Source of the DNA: Trichosporon coremiiforme
Lineage: Eukaryota; Basidiomycota; Tremellomycetes; Trichosporonales; Trichosporonaceae
Assembly (NCBI GenBank): GCA_039545355.1
Contig: BCJJ01000008.1
Span: 1,165,004 to 1,229,003 of the forward strand
Direction of reading: 5' to 3'
DNA length: 64,000 bases
Within the stretch, counting starts at the first letter, position 1; the number at the start of each line of letters is the position of its first letter. This document shows, one piece after another, positions 1-9,876 of the stretch. A program made the translations under genes and the position numbers. The notes under the pieces are model-generated. The model made no database searches and was not told the origin of the DNA. It saw only the letters and a list, made by a program, of their open reading frames with translations.

Positions 1-732
<732 letters not shown>

Positions 733-2578
733 TTTGAACAGGTTACGAGGGAGTGTAAGAATGGATGGAGCTCTTCTCGTCGACGGCGGAGAAGAGGTGT
801 TGATGATCAGTCAAGACAAGGGTGGTCAACAATAACTGCTTCTCGAGCGCGTTTGAGTGGTGAGGTGAGCCAGCCAGCCAGCGGCTAAGGTACGGGAACA
901 AAGCCACGTGGTGAGCCTCGATCACCCTGGAGATTCACGGGCCTAGGCGACGCTGACGGATGTGGCGGCGCGTATTACGTACGGCACGATTGGGCTCGGT
1001 GGTGCGGCAACTCACGTCCCATGATGGCTGTGACGTCGGCACGCTGGTGGCCTGGAGATCGAAACGACGTTGCTGAGAACGCAGGGAATGCCGCACGGTC
1101 CGAGGCCTAGACAGCCGACTGCCACGGTGTCCTGGTGTCAGCTGTTCCGAATGCGGGGTGATAAGATCAACCCGACTGCGAAAGGGAAAGGGGGATCCGG
1201 AGATATGGATCTAAATATCTCCTGTCGCATCCCACGTACGGTCTGGGCCGGGTGGCTCAGTCGAATGGCGCGGCACGCCAAGCAAGCCCCTTGCCATCCA
1301 GGATCCTGTCCGCCAGGACAAGCGACAAGAGACGCAAGGACGCGGCCGGCTAGTCGGACCGTTGGACATGTGAGAGCATTGGGATATGTATATCCATGGT
1401 TCCATGGGCGGTCCAGCGAACCTTCTGCCATTCTGGTTCCTAGCGGAGGGTTGGAGCGCATTGATCGAGGGGTCAGAGGGTACGGGGGTCTGCCGGCGGC
1501 GCAGAAGGGTGGAAGGAATACAGGATAGGCGCATTGGGGAGGCAGACGTAACTCGTCGCCTCGCGCCTCCCGCATCGCACGGGGCCGACGATCCATGCAT
1601 GCGCAACCAAAGCGAGCAAAAGTCTGGGAGTTGGACAGTGGCCCAGAAATCCAGAGAGCAGCTGATGCGAAGGGCCTCGCCAATAACCGCGGGGCCGCTT
1701 CTCACCCTTGTCCACCGACGCCGCAATCGCATCATCCCGAACAAGGTCCACCCGAGTCACCCCACCCAACCACCTGCCTTTTATCTAATCTATCTCGCCT
1801 GCCGTGCCGAGAACCAGAACACGAGGCATGGCTCGTGTCTTAGGCTTATCCTACGCGTAACCAGTTGAGCTCTTGATGCACCTGTTCTTGTCACTCTAAC
1901 GAGTCCCCAGCCCACCTCTGCTCTTATACCAGCCAGACTCCACCCCTTTTCAGCACCTTTACGGCCCCAGTCCCGGCTAGCCAATACAAATACTAATCAG
2001 CATTTTTCCATACTAATCGGTTCGATCGATATTACAACTTTTCCTAATGCGTCAGTCCAAACATCCTGCGTCCCACCACGCGTGCACTCCCGCCTCACTC
2101 TCGCTGTCGCATTCTACCATTCTACCATCTCTCATCACCATCCAGCCCGCATCCGACTCGAGATAAACAACCATCCCTTCCTCCGTCAAGCATCCGGCCA
2201 CATCGCTCGTCTGGCCAAACCCGCTATTCCCAACTCTGCCGGCCCGGCGCTTTTCGTACGTGTCTCCTCTCATCATGGCGCTTCTACGCGCACACCCTCG
2301 TCCCACCGTACATGTCCATCTCGTGGCTTAAGTACAAACCCCCTTTCACGTGAACCGCTTGGTGCTAACCATACTTGTTTGCATCCACGCTCTACGCCGC
2401 CTTCACCAACGCTCCTTCATCTCTGCACAACGTCAACATCGACAGGCGGGATCGCTCTTCCCCGGCCCACTAGCCACCACCCCGCGTCCGTCGTTGGCGC
2501 GGCGTCGGCTCCGCTCCGTTCAGCTCGTGGCCGGCCCTGAGGCCGGCCCTCGCGCGCCTTCATTGCGCTCCGTGTCGC
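733..2578. other. Divergent SUB2-SNF5 intergenic region
   Basis: No supported gene. It should hold both promoters and a long SNF5 leader; from about 1890 to 2570 the plus strand is pyrimidine-rich (CTC/TCC runs), typical of fungal 5' leaders. Three small palindromes are visible: GGAGATAT/ATATCTCC at 1199-1222 (8-bp arms, 8-nt loop), GGATAT-GT-ATATCC at 1382-1395, and a doubled CCATGG just after it. A CACGTG E-box lies near 905-910. The ORFs here overlap each other on both strands and show no family signature. Confidence 0.6.
1199..1222. repeat. 8-bp inverted repeat in SUB2-SNF5 promoter region
   Basis: GGAGATAT and ATATCTCC are perfect inverted arms separated by 8 nt. A second GATAT palindrome lies 160 bp further on (1382-1395). 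They could be a protein-binding site or chance. Confidence 0.4.
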
Positions 2579-2624
2579 GTATGTTATACCTCGCAACCTC
2601 GTAGACGCGTCTGACTTTCGACAG
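2579..2624 (+). other. Candidate 5' UTR intron of SNF5
   Basis: A GTATGT donor at 2579, CTGAC at 2611 and CAG at 2622-2624 give a 46-nt intron ending 13 nt before the SNF5 ATG. Donor, branch point and length match the coding introns of this window, but no frame constraint can confirm it. Confidence 0.45.
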
Positions 2625-2637
2625 CTTTCGCTCAGAT

Positions 2638-5600
2638 ATGGCAACGCCGCAACAAAGTGCTCCAATAGGTATCAACGGCGCGTTTCTACCCCAGCAACTC
2701 AACGGCGCAATGGATCCTCGAATGTTCCAACAGCAACAGCCGCAGGGGCAACAGCAGTTTCCGATGGGTGGCGGGCAGAACGGCATGCCCGGCATGGTGC
2801 GACCTGGTGACCCCGGACCGTCATCTATGGCCAACACGCAGATCCACCAGCAGCTTCAGCAACAACTGCAGCAGCAACTGCAAATGGCTCAAGGTCAACA
2901 GCAGCAAGGTGTTCGACCTCCGTTCAACCCCGGCAATCTGGCACCGCAGCAGCTTGCGATGCTGCAGCGGATGGCTCAGCAAGGCGGACCGAATGGATTG
3001 AACCCTCAACAACTCCAGATGGCCATGGCTAGTCTCGCCCAGCAGCAACCTCAACAGCAGCAACAGCAGCAGCAGCAGCCGCAGCCCCAAGGCCTCGGTG
3101 GGCTAAACCCACAGATGCTCGCCGCGGCGATGCGGGCGGGGGTTCCTCCTGCTCAGCTGAGCCAGCTTAGCCAGCAGCTGAACCCTCAGCAGCTCGCTCA
3201 ACTGGCAGCCGTCGGGCAGGTGCCCAACATAGGTGGCATGCAGGGCCAGCAGGGCGGCCAGCAGAACCCGCTTCAGCAGCTGCAGGCTCAGCGATTGCAA
3301 CAGCTCATGCAGGCTCAGCAAGCCGCCGCGTCCTCTCAGCAAACGCAATCACCGCAGCAATCCCCGCAACAGCAACAGCAGCCCGGAGGTGGCGTCATGA
3401 CTCCGGAAATGGCGCGGCTACAAATGCAAGGTCGAGCGTCGCCCTCCGATGGATCACCAGTCCGCCCTCAAGGCATGCAACAACTTCCCGGATCCATGCC
3501 CCCGCCAGCGCTCCCGGCAGGAGCGTCTCCGCGACCCAGCAACATGGCTCCGCCTCCAACTCCTGGCCAGCAACGCCCGGTCCTCTCCTTGACTCCTCAA
3601 CAACAGCAGTTCATTACAGCACAGCGTAATGCGCTGATGGGAAGTCCTCAGTGGAAGGCCCTCCCGCCAGCCCAGCAGCAAGTCCAGCTGCAGGGCATGC
3701 AGCAGCATTTGATCCGCATGATGCTCAGTCAAGGGGCGGGGCAAGGACAAGGACAAGGGCCGGGACAAGGCCAGCAGCAGCAACCCCCGCAGACGCCCCA
3801 ACAGCAGCAGTCCGGAACTCCCCAAGCGCCCGGCACCCCTCAGCAGTCTCAGCAGCCCGGCCCACAGCAGAGCCCTATCCCTCAGCCGATGTCTGGACTT
3901 CCGCAGCACATGCAACGACCAGGATCCGCAGCGTCCCATCGTGCCAGCTCGCCTCATTCATCGTTACCTCCTGGATCGCCAGCGAACCGCCCGATGTCTG
4001 CTGCTACTCCTCCCTCCACGGCACCTGCTCCGTTCATGGGCACGCCCCAGCAAGCTCCCTCTCCCGCCCACTCCAACCACTCTCACGGCCCGGGCCCGCC
4101 GGGCTTGGCTCCGTCACCGATGCGCCAGACCCCCTCTCAGGATGGTTCTGGACCGCCGCCGCCGCCTCAATTTGGTTTGAACGGCCCCCAGGGACCGCCA
4201 TTGGGCCAGATGCCTCCGCAGTCACCTCAGGCTGCTGCCATCGCCGCGCTTCAAGCACAAGCACAGAACGCGCAGATGATGCAGGGTGGCCCGACAGCAG
4301 GAACAGCAGGACCGCAGCCTGTTTTCCCTCCGGGCATGAGCTTGCCGCCCGGCATCCCTCCAGGGGCCATGCAGAACATGACGCCTCAGCAGCAAATGCA
4401 GATGGCGCAGGCAATGATGTTCCAGCAGCAGCAGCAACAGCAGCAACAGCAACAACAGCAGCAGCAGCAGCAGCAGCAACCGGGTCCGCCGCAAATGCGT
4501 CCGGGCATGCCGCCGCTACCTCCTGGAATTCGACCGCCACCGGGGATCAACCCGAACGAGTTCCCTTTCGATGCCCGACTATTGCCTCACCTGCAGCACG
4601 TCAACGACCCTCGCTGGAGAGAAGAATGGCAGCAGCGGAATCCTCGGCTGGTTCAGGAGGTTCAGTCGATTGCTCAGCGGATACAGTCGGGGCAGATTCG
4701 ACCGGACATGGTGCAACGGATGCAGCAGTTCGTGCTGTACATGCAGCGGCTCGGACAAAGCCGAGGGCAGGGACCTCCTGGTCAACCTCCGCAGGGCCCT
4801 CAGCCTGGTATGCCTCCTATGCCTGGTCAGCCTATGCCTCCTGGTGTGGGCGGCCCGATCCGTCCTCCGCAGCCTGATGGAGCTCCCCCTGGAGGTATGC
4901 CTCCTGCTCAGCAGCAGCACCACCAGACCGCTTCGTCTCCCGTGGGCGCACCCCCTGTTCGCCCGCCAGTGCCTGGACCTCCAGGTGCTCCTGACTCCCC
5001 GAGCCCAGCGACCTCCGGAATTCTCGCTCGCCGAGAAGGGAAGAAACGCAACATGCCTCCCCCGACGTTCATCCCCTCGCATGGCGCTGTTCGACCACCT
5101 CCTTCTGAACAGGCGCCACCCCCTCAGCCTGCCCCCAACGCCTTGCCTGTGAAGGAGTGGGAGGGCAAGCTTCGTACCGAAATTCCTATTACGGGTATCA
5201 TGCCCCTGCCAGTCAACGAGATTGATGAGAGCGAGGACCCTACTTTCGGTGGAAAGTTGCCAGCCATGACTGAACGGGAGAAGGAGGACGTCAAACAGTG
5301 GCTAGCGGCAGACATTAATTTCGCCGAGACTTTCCAGGAGAAGCGGAAAAAGACTTCCGGCGTCAAGATCCAGCGCTGGATGGAAAACGAAGAAAAATCC
5401 ACACCGTGGTGGATGCTGCGACGCAACGAACCTCTGCCGAGACGAGCAGCTTCGGGAGTCAATGTCGTCTACCCCGCGGACAAGGCTGCTCAGCGTCTTC
5501 GCATTCGCAAGCGTAAGGAGATTCGCTTCACACCCGCCCAGATGAAGTCTATGGCGGATATCGAGGATCATCTTGTTCCGGTGCGCCTGGAGATGGAGCA

Positions 5601-7587
5601 CGACCACCAGCGGTTCAGCGACACGTTCATGTGGAACTGCTCCGACACGGTTGTCACACCCGAGATGTTCGCCCAAACGATCTGCGACGACTTCAAGCTT
5701 CCGGCAGGTCATTTCGTTCCGAAGATTGTGGCAGCCATCAAAGAGCGTGTGCGGGAATACCAGGACCAGGTCCAGCCGATCCAGCAGAGTCACAGCAGCC
5801 GCGGTGTCATCGACGAGGACGATCCTGAGTCGCGTTCGTTCATGGAAGTTCTACGTCGTGCTCACGACCAAGACGAGGAGGTGCGCACAGATGAGGGTGC
5901 CAACGAGGACGACTCGCACATCCGCATCGTCTCCTTCGATGACGAAGTTGATGACAAGATTATGACGGTGGACGAGGCAATGGCTGGTCTCGAACCCGGT
6001 AAGGACGACGACGAGCTCCGATTCCTGGTCAAGATCGACATCATTGTTGGCACGCAAAACCTGTCAGACACCTTCGAGTGGGACCTGAACTCGACGGTGA
6101 CCCCGGAGGAGTTCGCAGCTTCGTACTGCACCGACCTCGGCCTCACTGGCGAGTTTGTCACCGCCATCGCCCACGACATCCGCGAGCAGATCATCACGCA
6201 CCAACGCTCGCTTTTCATCGTTGGCCACACGCCGGGGTCCGGCTTCATCATGAACGACGATGTTCGCGCTGCCTTCCTTCCGCCTGTCACGACTGCACTT
6301 CGCAAGGAGGACGTTGCCATGTCCACGTATACCCCGGTGCTCGCCAACTTCACCGAGGCGGACGTCGCGGCCATCGAGAAGGACCGCGAGCGCGAGAGCA
6401 AGCGCAAAAAGCGAGCGACCCGTGGCCGTCGCGGAATCGTGCTTCCGGATCGCGAGCCGCTCAAGACTTTCCGCACGCTGCTGCACCCTCTCACCGACGC
6501 CAATGGCAACGTCGTCGTGGTCGACCCGACGCCAGCTCCTGTCAGCAGCACGCGTCGCGCAGCAGCCATCGCTGCGCAGGCGAACATCAACCTTGCCCTC
6601 CAGGACCTGCCGATCGAGCGACCTGCGTCACCGCCAGCTGCTGCTGCCCACGCCCTCAAGCAGCATCCGAAGCGTCACGTCCCCCGTTCATCTCGTGGTG
6701 CGTCCCAAGCTTCGACTCGGGAAGGCTCTGTGGTCAATGGTGACCACACTCCCAACCCTAGCTTGAAGCGGACACTGCTCGACGACTCGGAGCCTGAGAT
6801 TGGCTCACCCCACCCGTCCAAGAAGCGCTTCAACGGTAGGATCGAGAGCCCCGAGCAGGAGGCGCCGCCTGCGCCGAAGGAGGAGCCCAAGCTGTGGCAC
6901 TGCAAGACGTGCGGAGTCCCTGAGCACCTCTCCGGCGGTAAGCGGCCCGATCTCAACGGCGTCATGGACTTGTGCGTCAAGTGCGGCGAGTTCCTTCAGC
7001 GCAATGGCCGCAAGCGGTCCGTGCAGTACAATGAGGACGAGGAGTACCACCGCCAGCAGCAGGCGAAGGACGACGACGACGAGCCGCCGCAGCCCGCCTT
7101 CGAGCTGCCGGTGCCTGCTCCGCCGCAGCGCAATTACGACGACGAAGAGTCCTCGAGCAGCTCAGACTCTGACAGCTCTGACGATGACTACGGCGTCAAG
7201 CGCTCGAAGCCGGCGCCAACGCCCAAGCCGCGAACGACGAGCATGTCCGCGAGCGCCGCTCCGCTGACACCGGCCCGGGCAAGCACGACTACGCCTGCAA
7301 CTCCCGCGACGCCTCTGCCGCCAGCTGGCCCCACGATGCCGACGCCGCCCGGGTGGCTGGAGCCGGTCAAGTCCGCGATGCAAAGCAAGTATCCTGCGAG
7401 CCGCTGGGCCGTCGTGCCCAAGCAGGTCGTTGGCGAGGACGGCGAGATTTGGCGCGTCAAGTGCCTCGACTGCCCCGGCAAAATCTACAAGCTAGGACCG
7501 GGCGAGACTCTTGAGAATTTTGAGCTGCACCTGAAGAACAAGGCGCACAACGCAAACGTCCAGGCGCGTCTCAGCAAGCAGGGATGA
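2638..7587 (+). CDS. SNF5: SNF5, SWI/SNF chromatin-remodelling core subunit
   Basis: Core subunit of the SWI/SNF nucleosome remodeller (SNF5/INI1 family), nuclear. The single 1649-residue ORF has a very long Q/P/M-rich N-terminus, with a pure polyglutamine run of about 20 residues near 600 encoded by mixed CAG/CAA, then a charged helical patch around 640-700 (DARLLPHLQHVNDPRW). The two SNF5 repeats lie at about 975-1045 (VRLEMEHDHQRFSDTFMWN) and 1128-1195 (FLVKIDIIVGTQNLSDTFEW). A GATA-like finger (WHCKTCG...CVKCGEF) sits near 1420-1450. An acidic serine run follows, and the C-terminus has CLDCPGKIYKLGPGET...HLKNKAH, a CxxC...HxxxxxH finger resembling the tail of filamentous-fungal Snf5. Start chosen as the first ATG after the putative leader intron. 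The length fits basidiomycete Snf5 rather than animal INI1. The family call is secure; metal binding by the fingers is inferred. Confidence 0.95.
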   Translation: MATPQQSAPIGINGAFLPQQLNGAMDPRMFQQQQPQGQQQFPMGGGQNGMPGMVRPGDPGPSSMANTQIHQQLQQQLQQQLQMAQGQQQQGVRPPFNPGNLAPQQLAMLQRMAQQGGPNGLNPQQLQMAMASLAQQQPQQQQQQQQQPQPQGLGGLNPQMLAAAMRAGVPPAQLSQLSQQLNPQQLAQLAAVGQVPNIGGMQGQQGGQQNPLQQLQAQRLQQLMQAQQAAASSQQTQSPQQSPQQQQQPGGGVMTPEMARLQMQGRASPSDGSPVRPQGMQQLPGSMPPPALPAGASPRPSNMAPPPTPGQQRPVLSLTPQQQQFITAQRNALMGSPQWKALPPAQQQVQLQGMQQHLIRMMLSQGAGQGQGQGPGQGQQQQPPQTPQQQQSGTPQAPGTPQQSQQPGPQQSPIPQPMSGLPQHMQRPGSAASHRASSPHSSLPPGSPANRPMSAATPPSTAPAPFMGTPQQAPSPAHSNHSHGPGPPGLAPSPMRQTPSQDGSGPPPPPQFGLNGPQGPPLGQMPPQSPQAAAIAALQAQAQNAQMMQGGPTAGTAGPQPVFPPGMSLPPGIPPGAMQNMTPQQQMQMAQAMMFQQQQQQQQQQQQQQQQQQQPGPPQMRPGMPPLPPGIRPPPGINPNEFPFDARLLPHLQHVNDPRWREEWQQRNPRLVQEVQSIAQRIQSGQIRPDMVQRMQQFVLYMQRLGQSRGQGPPGQPPQGPQPGMPPMPGQPMPPGVGGPIRPPQPDGAPPGGMPPAQQQHHQTASSPVGAPPVRPPVPGPPGAPDSPSPATSGILARREGKKRNMPPPTFIPSHGAVRPPPSEQAPPPQPAPNALPVKEWEGKLRTEIPITGIMPLPVNEIDESEDPTFGGKLPAMTEREKEDVKQWLAADINFAETFQEKRKKTSGVKIQRWMENEEKSTPWWMLRRNEPLPRRAASGVNVVYPADKAAQRLRIRKRKEIRFTPAQMKSMADIEDHLVPVRLEMEHDHQRFSDTFMWNCSDTVVTPEMFAQTICDDFKLPAGHFVPKIVAAIKERVREYQDQVQPIQQSHSSRGVIDEDDPESRSFMEVLRRAHDQDEEVRTDEGANEDDSHIRIVSFDDEVDDKIMTVDEAMAGLEPGKDDDELRFLVKIDIIVGTQNLSDTFEWDLNSTVTPEEFAASYCTDLGLTGEFVTAIAHDIREQIITHQRSLFIVGHTPGSGFIMNDDVRAAFLPPVTTALRKEDVAMSTYTPVLANFTEADVAAIEKDRERESKRKKRATRGRRGIVLPDREPLKTFRTLLHPLTDANGNVVVVDPTPAPVSSTRRAAAIAAQANINLALQDLPIERPASPPAAAAHALKQHPKRHVPRSSRGASQASTREGSVVNGDHTPNPSLKRTLLDDSEPEIGSPHPSKKRFNGRIESPEQEAPPAPKEEPKLWHCKTCGVPEHLSGGKRPDLNGVMDLCVKCGEFLQRNGRKRSVQYNEDEEYHRQQQAKDDDDEPPQPAFELPVPAPPQRNYDDEESSSSSDSDSSDDDYGVKRSKPAPTPKPRTTSMSASAAPLTPARASTTTPATPATPLPPAGPTMPTPPGWLEPVKSAMQSKYPASRWAVVPKQVVGEDGEIWRVKCLDCPGKIYKLGPGETLENFELHLKNKAHNANVQARLSKQG

Positions 7588-8100
7588 GTTGAGGAGGAGA
7601 GAGGAGTCGCATGTTTGAAGACTTCCGCTGACCCGTTCTGTCCCCTGGTCTGCACACCAACAACATCAGCGATCATGATTCTCCATTGGAGCGCGCAAAA
7701 CAGCACCGCAGTCGACCCGACAGAACCAACACACCGAAGCAAAGCACCAAAGCAAAGCATATTCGACCGGTATTCTCATTTTACATAGGTTTTCTACTTT
7801 TCTCGACCAGGATTTTTTGAACTACACCCACTAGACGGCTATACTCTGTGGAAGACATGCATGTCGTGTCCATTTGTGACTTGGAGCACTACTGAGCCAA
7901 TCCCGGAGACTAACGGCCGGCTGGTGGTGAGACAGGCACTATCGCGCTAGTGCGAGGTACCACACTAGCTTGCAACAGCGGCTCTGCATTCCAACGCATG
8001 CCTTTACAACATTTTTTGAACATATTTTATTGCTTCTGATGCAAAAAGAGGTACCTACCAAAGAAGCATTCTTCAGCTCAGAAGACCATCATGTAGCTAC
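7588..8100. other. SNF5 3' flank
   Basis: No gene seen. It holds the SNF5 3' UTR and an AT-rich stretch (about 8008-8035). A perfect 12-bp palindrome, GACATGCATGTC, lies at 7854-7865. Confidence 0.5.
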
Positions 8101-8106
8101 AAAAAA
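8101..8106 (-). terminator. Pol III terminator of tRNA-Ile
   Basis: A run of six T on the minus strand directly follows the discriminator base of the tRNA, the standard RNA polymerase III stop signal. Confidence 0.85.
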
Positions 8107-8200
8107 TGACCACTGACAGGATCGAACTGCCGACCTCCGCATGGACTGATACGATGTCTTCATATTAGTACGATGCTCTAACCAGCTGAGCTAAGCGGCC
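8107..8200 (-). tRNA. tRNA-Ile(AAU) with 20-nt intron
   Basis: Read on the minus strand, the acceptor arms GGCCGCT/AGTGGTC pair fully (with G-T pairs), the D arm is TAGCTCAGCTGGTTAGAGC (internal A box), the anticodon stem TCGTA/TGCGG encloses loop CTAATA..A with anticodon AAT, and the T arm is GGCAG-TTCGATC-CTGTC (B box). The discriminator is A. A 20-nt intron at 8143-8162 sits one base 3' of the anticodon, the canonical eukaryotic position; the mature length is 74 nt. The body resembles other eukaryotic tRNA-Ile(AAU). It lies 175 bp before the gene starting at 8376, on the other strand. Confidence 0.93.
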
Positions 8201-8375
8201 TTAGACGATAGCTACTAATTCCTCTCACTGTTCACAACAACGGTGCCCGAACCTCCACCGGTCTGGGTCAATGTTGACGCGAGCGCGGTCGACGCGACTT
8301 TGTTATTGCCTCCACTTCTTCCACTCTACACTCGGACTCGATCAAGCAAGACAGGGGTGGAAGCGAGCAGGCAAG

Positions 8376-9830
8376 ATGACGACAACGAAACGAAGGCAGC
8401 CGCTCCACTGGACTCACACCGTTGGCGCTGCTATCAGCGAAGGCCTGAGTGAGTCTCGCTAGCAGGGGGAGCTGACGCTATAGTCGACCTCGCGCTTATC
8501 AGTGTCAACAACTTCATCACGCCGAGCTACCCGCCAGCCATGTGAGTCCGATCTGCTACGAGTAGACTCTCAGCTGTTTGCCAGACTGTTGGCGGTGTCT
8601 GCACAGCCTACTCCTCAGTTCACCATCGGTGTAGTCCAGTCGTAAGACCAGACCGTTAGCCAGGGCTATCGATAACTTTCATAGTGAGCAAAAGCTGACA
8701 GTAGGGAACACGTTCAGCTTCTGTTTTACCTCCTGGTAATGCCCGAGGAGAAGGTCACCGCCCGCTCCGTCCGAGCCACGAGCGCCGAGGTACCCTCGCC
8801 GATGTCGATCCTGAACCGGATGCTAGACGTGTACGGTCCGGAGGTCATGGGGCGCTACCTTCCTCCCGAGGGGCGGGAGATTCTACGCAGCGACGGACGA
8901 CTTGCTAAGAGCATCGCGCGCCGCTTCAAACACGCGAGGAGCGTGTGGGACCTCGTATTCAAAACTCCCGACCGGAAACGGCGGCGCACGGGCGAGAGTC
9001 TTGGCAAGAACAAGCGGAGAGCCCGCCGAGGACTAAAGGAGGAGGACGAGCCTACGGGGAGCCAGAGGTCTAAAGGGAAGGAGAAGGCGAAGGAGGGCCT
9101 GGAGGAGATTGAGGAGGAAGAAGAAGAGGAAGAGGAAGAGGAGCTCGAGGAACCAGAGCGACGCGTCTCGGACGGCGGGTGGGTTCTCTTCTCCTGGCTG
9201 ACGCGGATGTGGGCGCAGGACGTCGCCAGCTTTGAAGCCTCACTGCCGCAATACACCGACCTACTCGACGATGCGAGTCTGCCTCTCCTCGTCGTTCGCG
9301 AAGCCCTCGAACCGGCACCGTTTCTCGTGAAGCAACAGCGCGGCCGTATCGCCTCGTCTCTCTTGTCTCTACTCGTCGAACTCGCCTCCGGCCCAGAGCC
9401 AAGCTTCCACCCGCACTCGCTCGTCGTGAGCCTCGTCGCCCTCCTCCGCCGGCTCGACAAGGATCAGCTGCGCGCGCTCTTCGTCGTCTCGCAGATCGAC
9501 CTGGCCGCCGAGGCGCATGTCCTCGCGTTAGTGCTCGAGGAGCGCGCGGGGACGCGGTTAAAACTGTCGGAAAACAGGAAGAAGGGGACGCATGCTGGTT
9601 TCGAGAAGGGGGAATGGGGTCCGCCGACGGTGCAGTACGCTCTCCAGCTTGCGCGCGACGCGGACGACATTGGCGCCGTCATCGCGACCAGGCTCGTGGC
9701 CGATTTGGGCCGGATACGCCCCTCTGACGACGGCTGGGCCGAGATCGACGACGATATGCTCGAGGATGTGAGCGACAATGCGCTGCGCCTCGCTCTCCAA
9801 GGCGCGAAGAGACGATACGACAAGAGCTAG
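8376..9830 (+). CDS. Hypothetical protein, basic/acidic nuclear-like
   Basis: Unrecognised family. Four exons are needed: 8376-8448, 8484-8541, 8585-8641 and 8705-9830, joined by introns of 35, 43 and 63 nt with GTGAGT/GTAAGA donors; the frame is open across all joins and gives 437 residues. The N-terminal ~75 residues look like a compact domain (SVNNFITPSYPPA...FTIGVVQSEHVQLLFYLLVMPEEK), followed by a putative nuclear signal (DRKRRRTGE), a charged linker and a pure acidic run of about 20 Glu (about 9106-9150). The C-terminal half is helical and leucine-rich (WLTRMWAQDV...LVVSLVALLRRLDKDQLRALFVV). An in-frame ATG at 8271 would add 35 residues; 8376 was preferred because the extension is basic and unconserved-looking. 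It ends 46 bp from the convergent TRP1 stop. No function is proposed. Confidence 0.72.
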
Positions 9831-9876
9831 TGTAGAGTGTAGCATACGAGAACCTATGTACTATATTTTGCATTGT

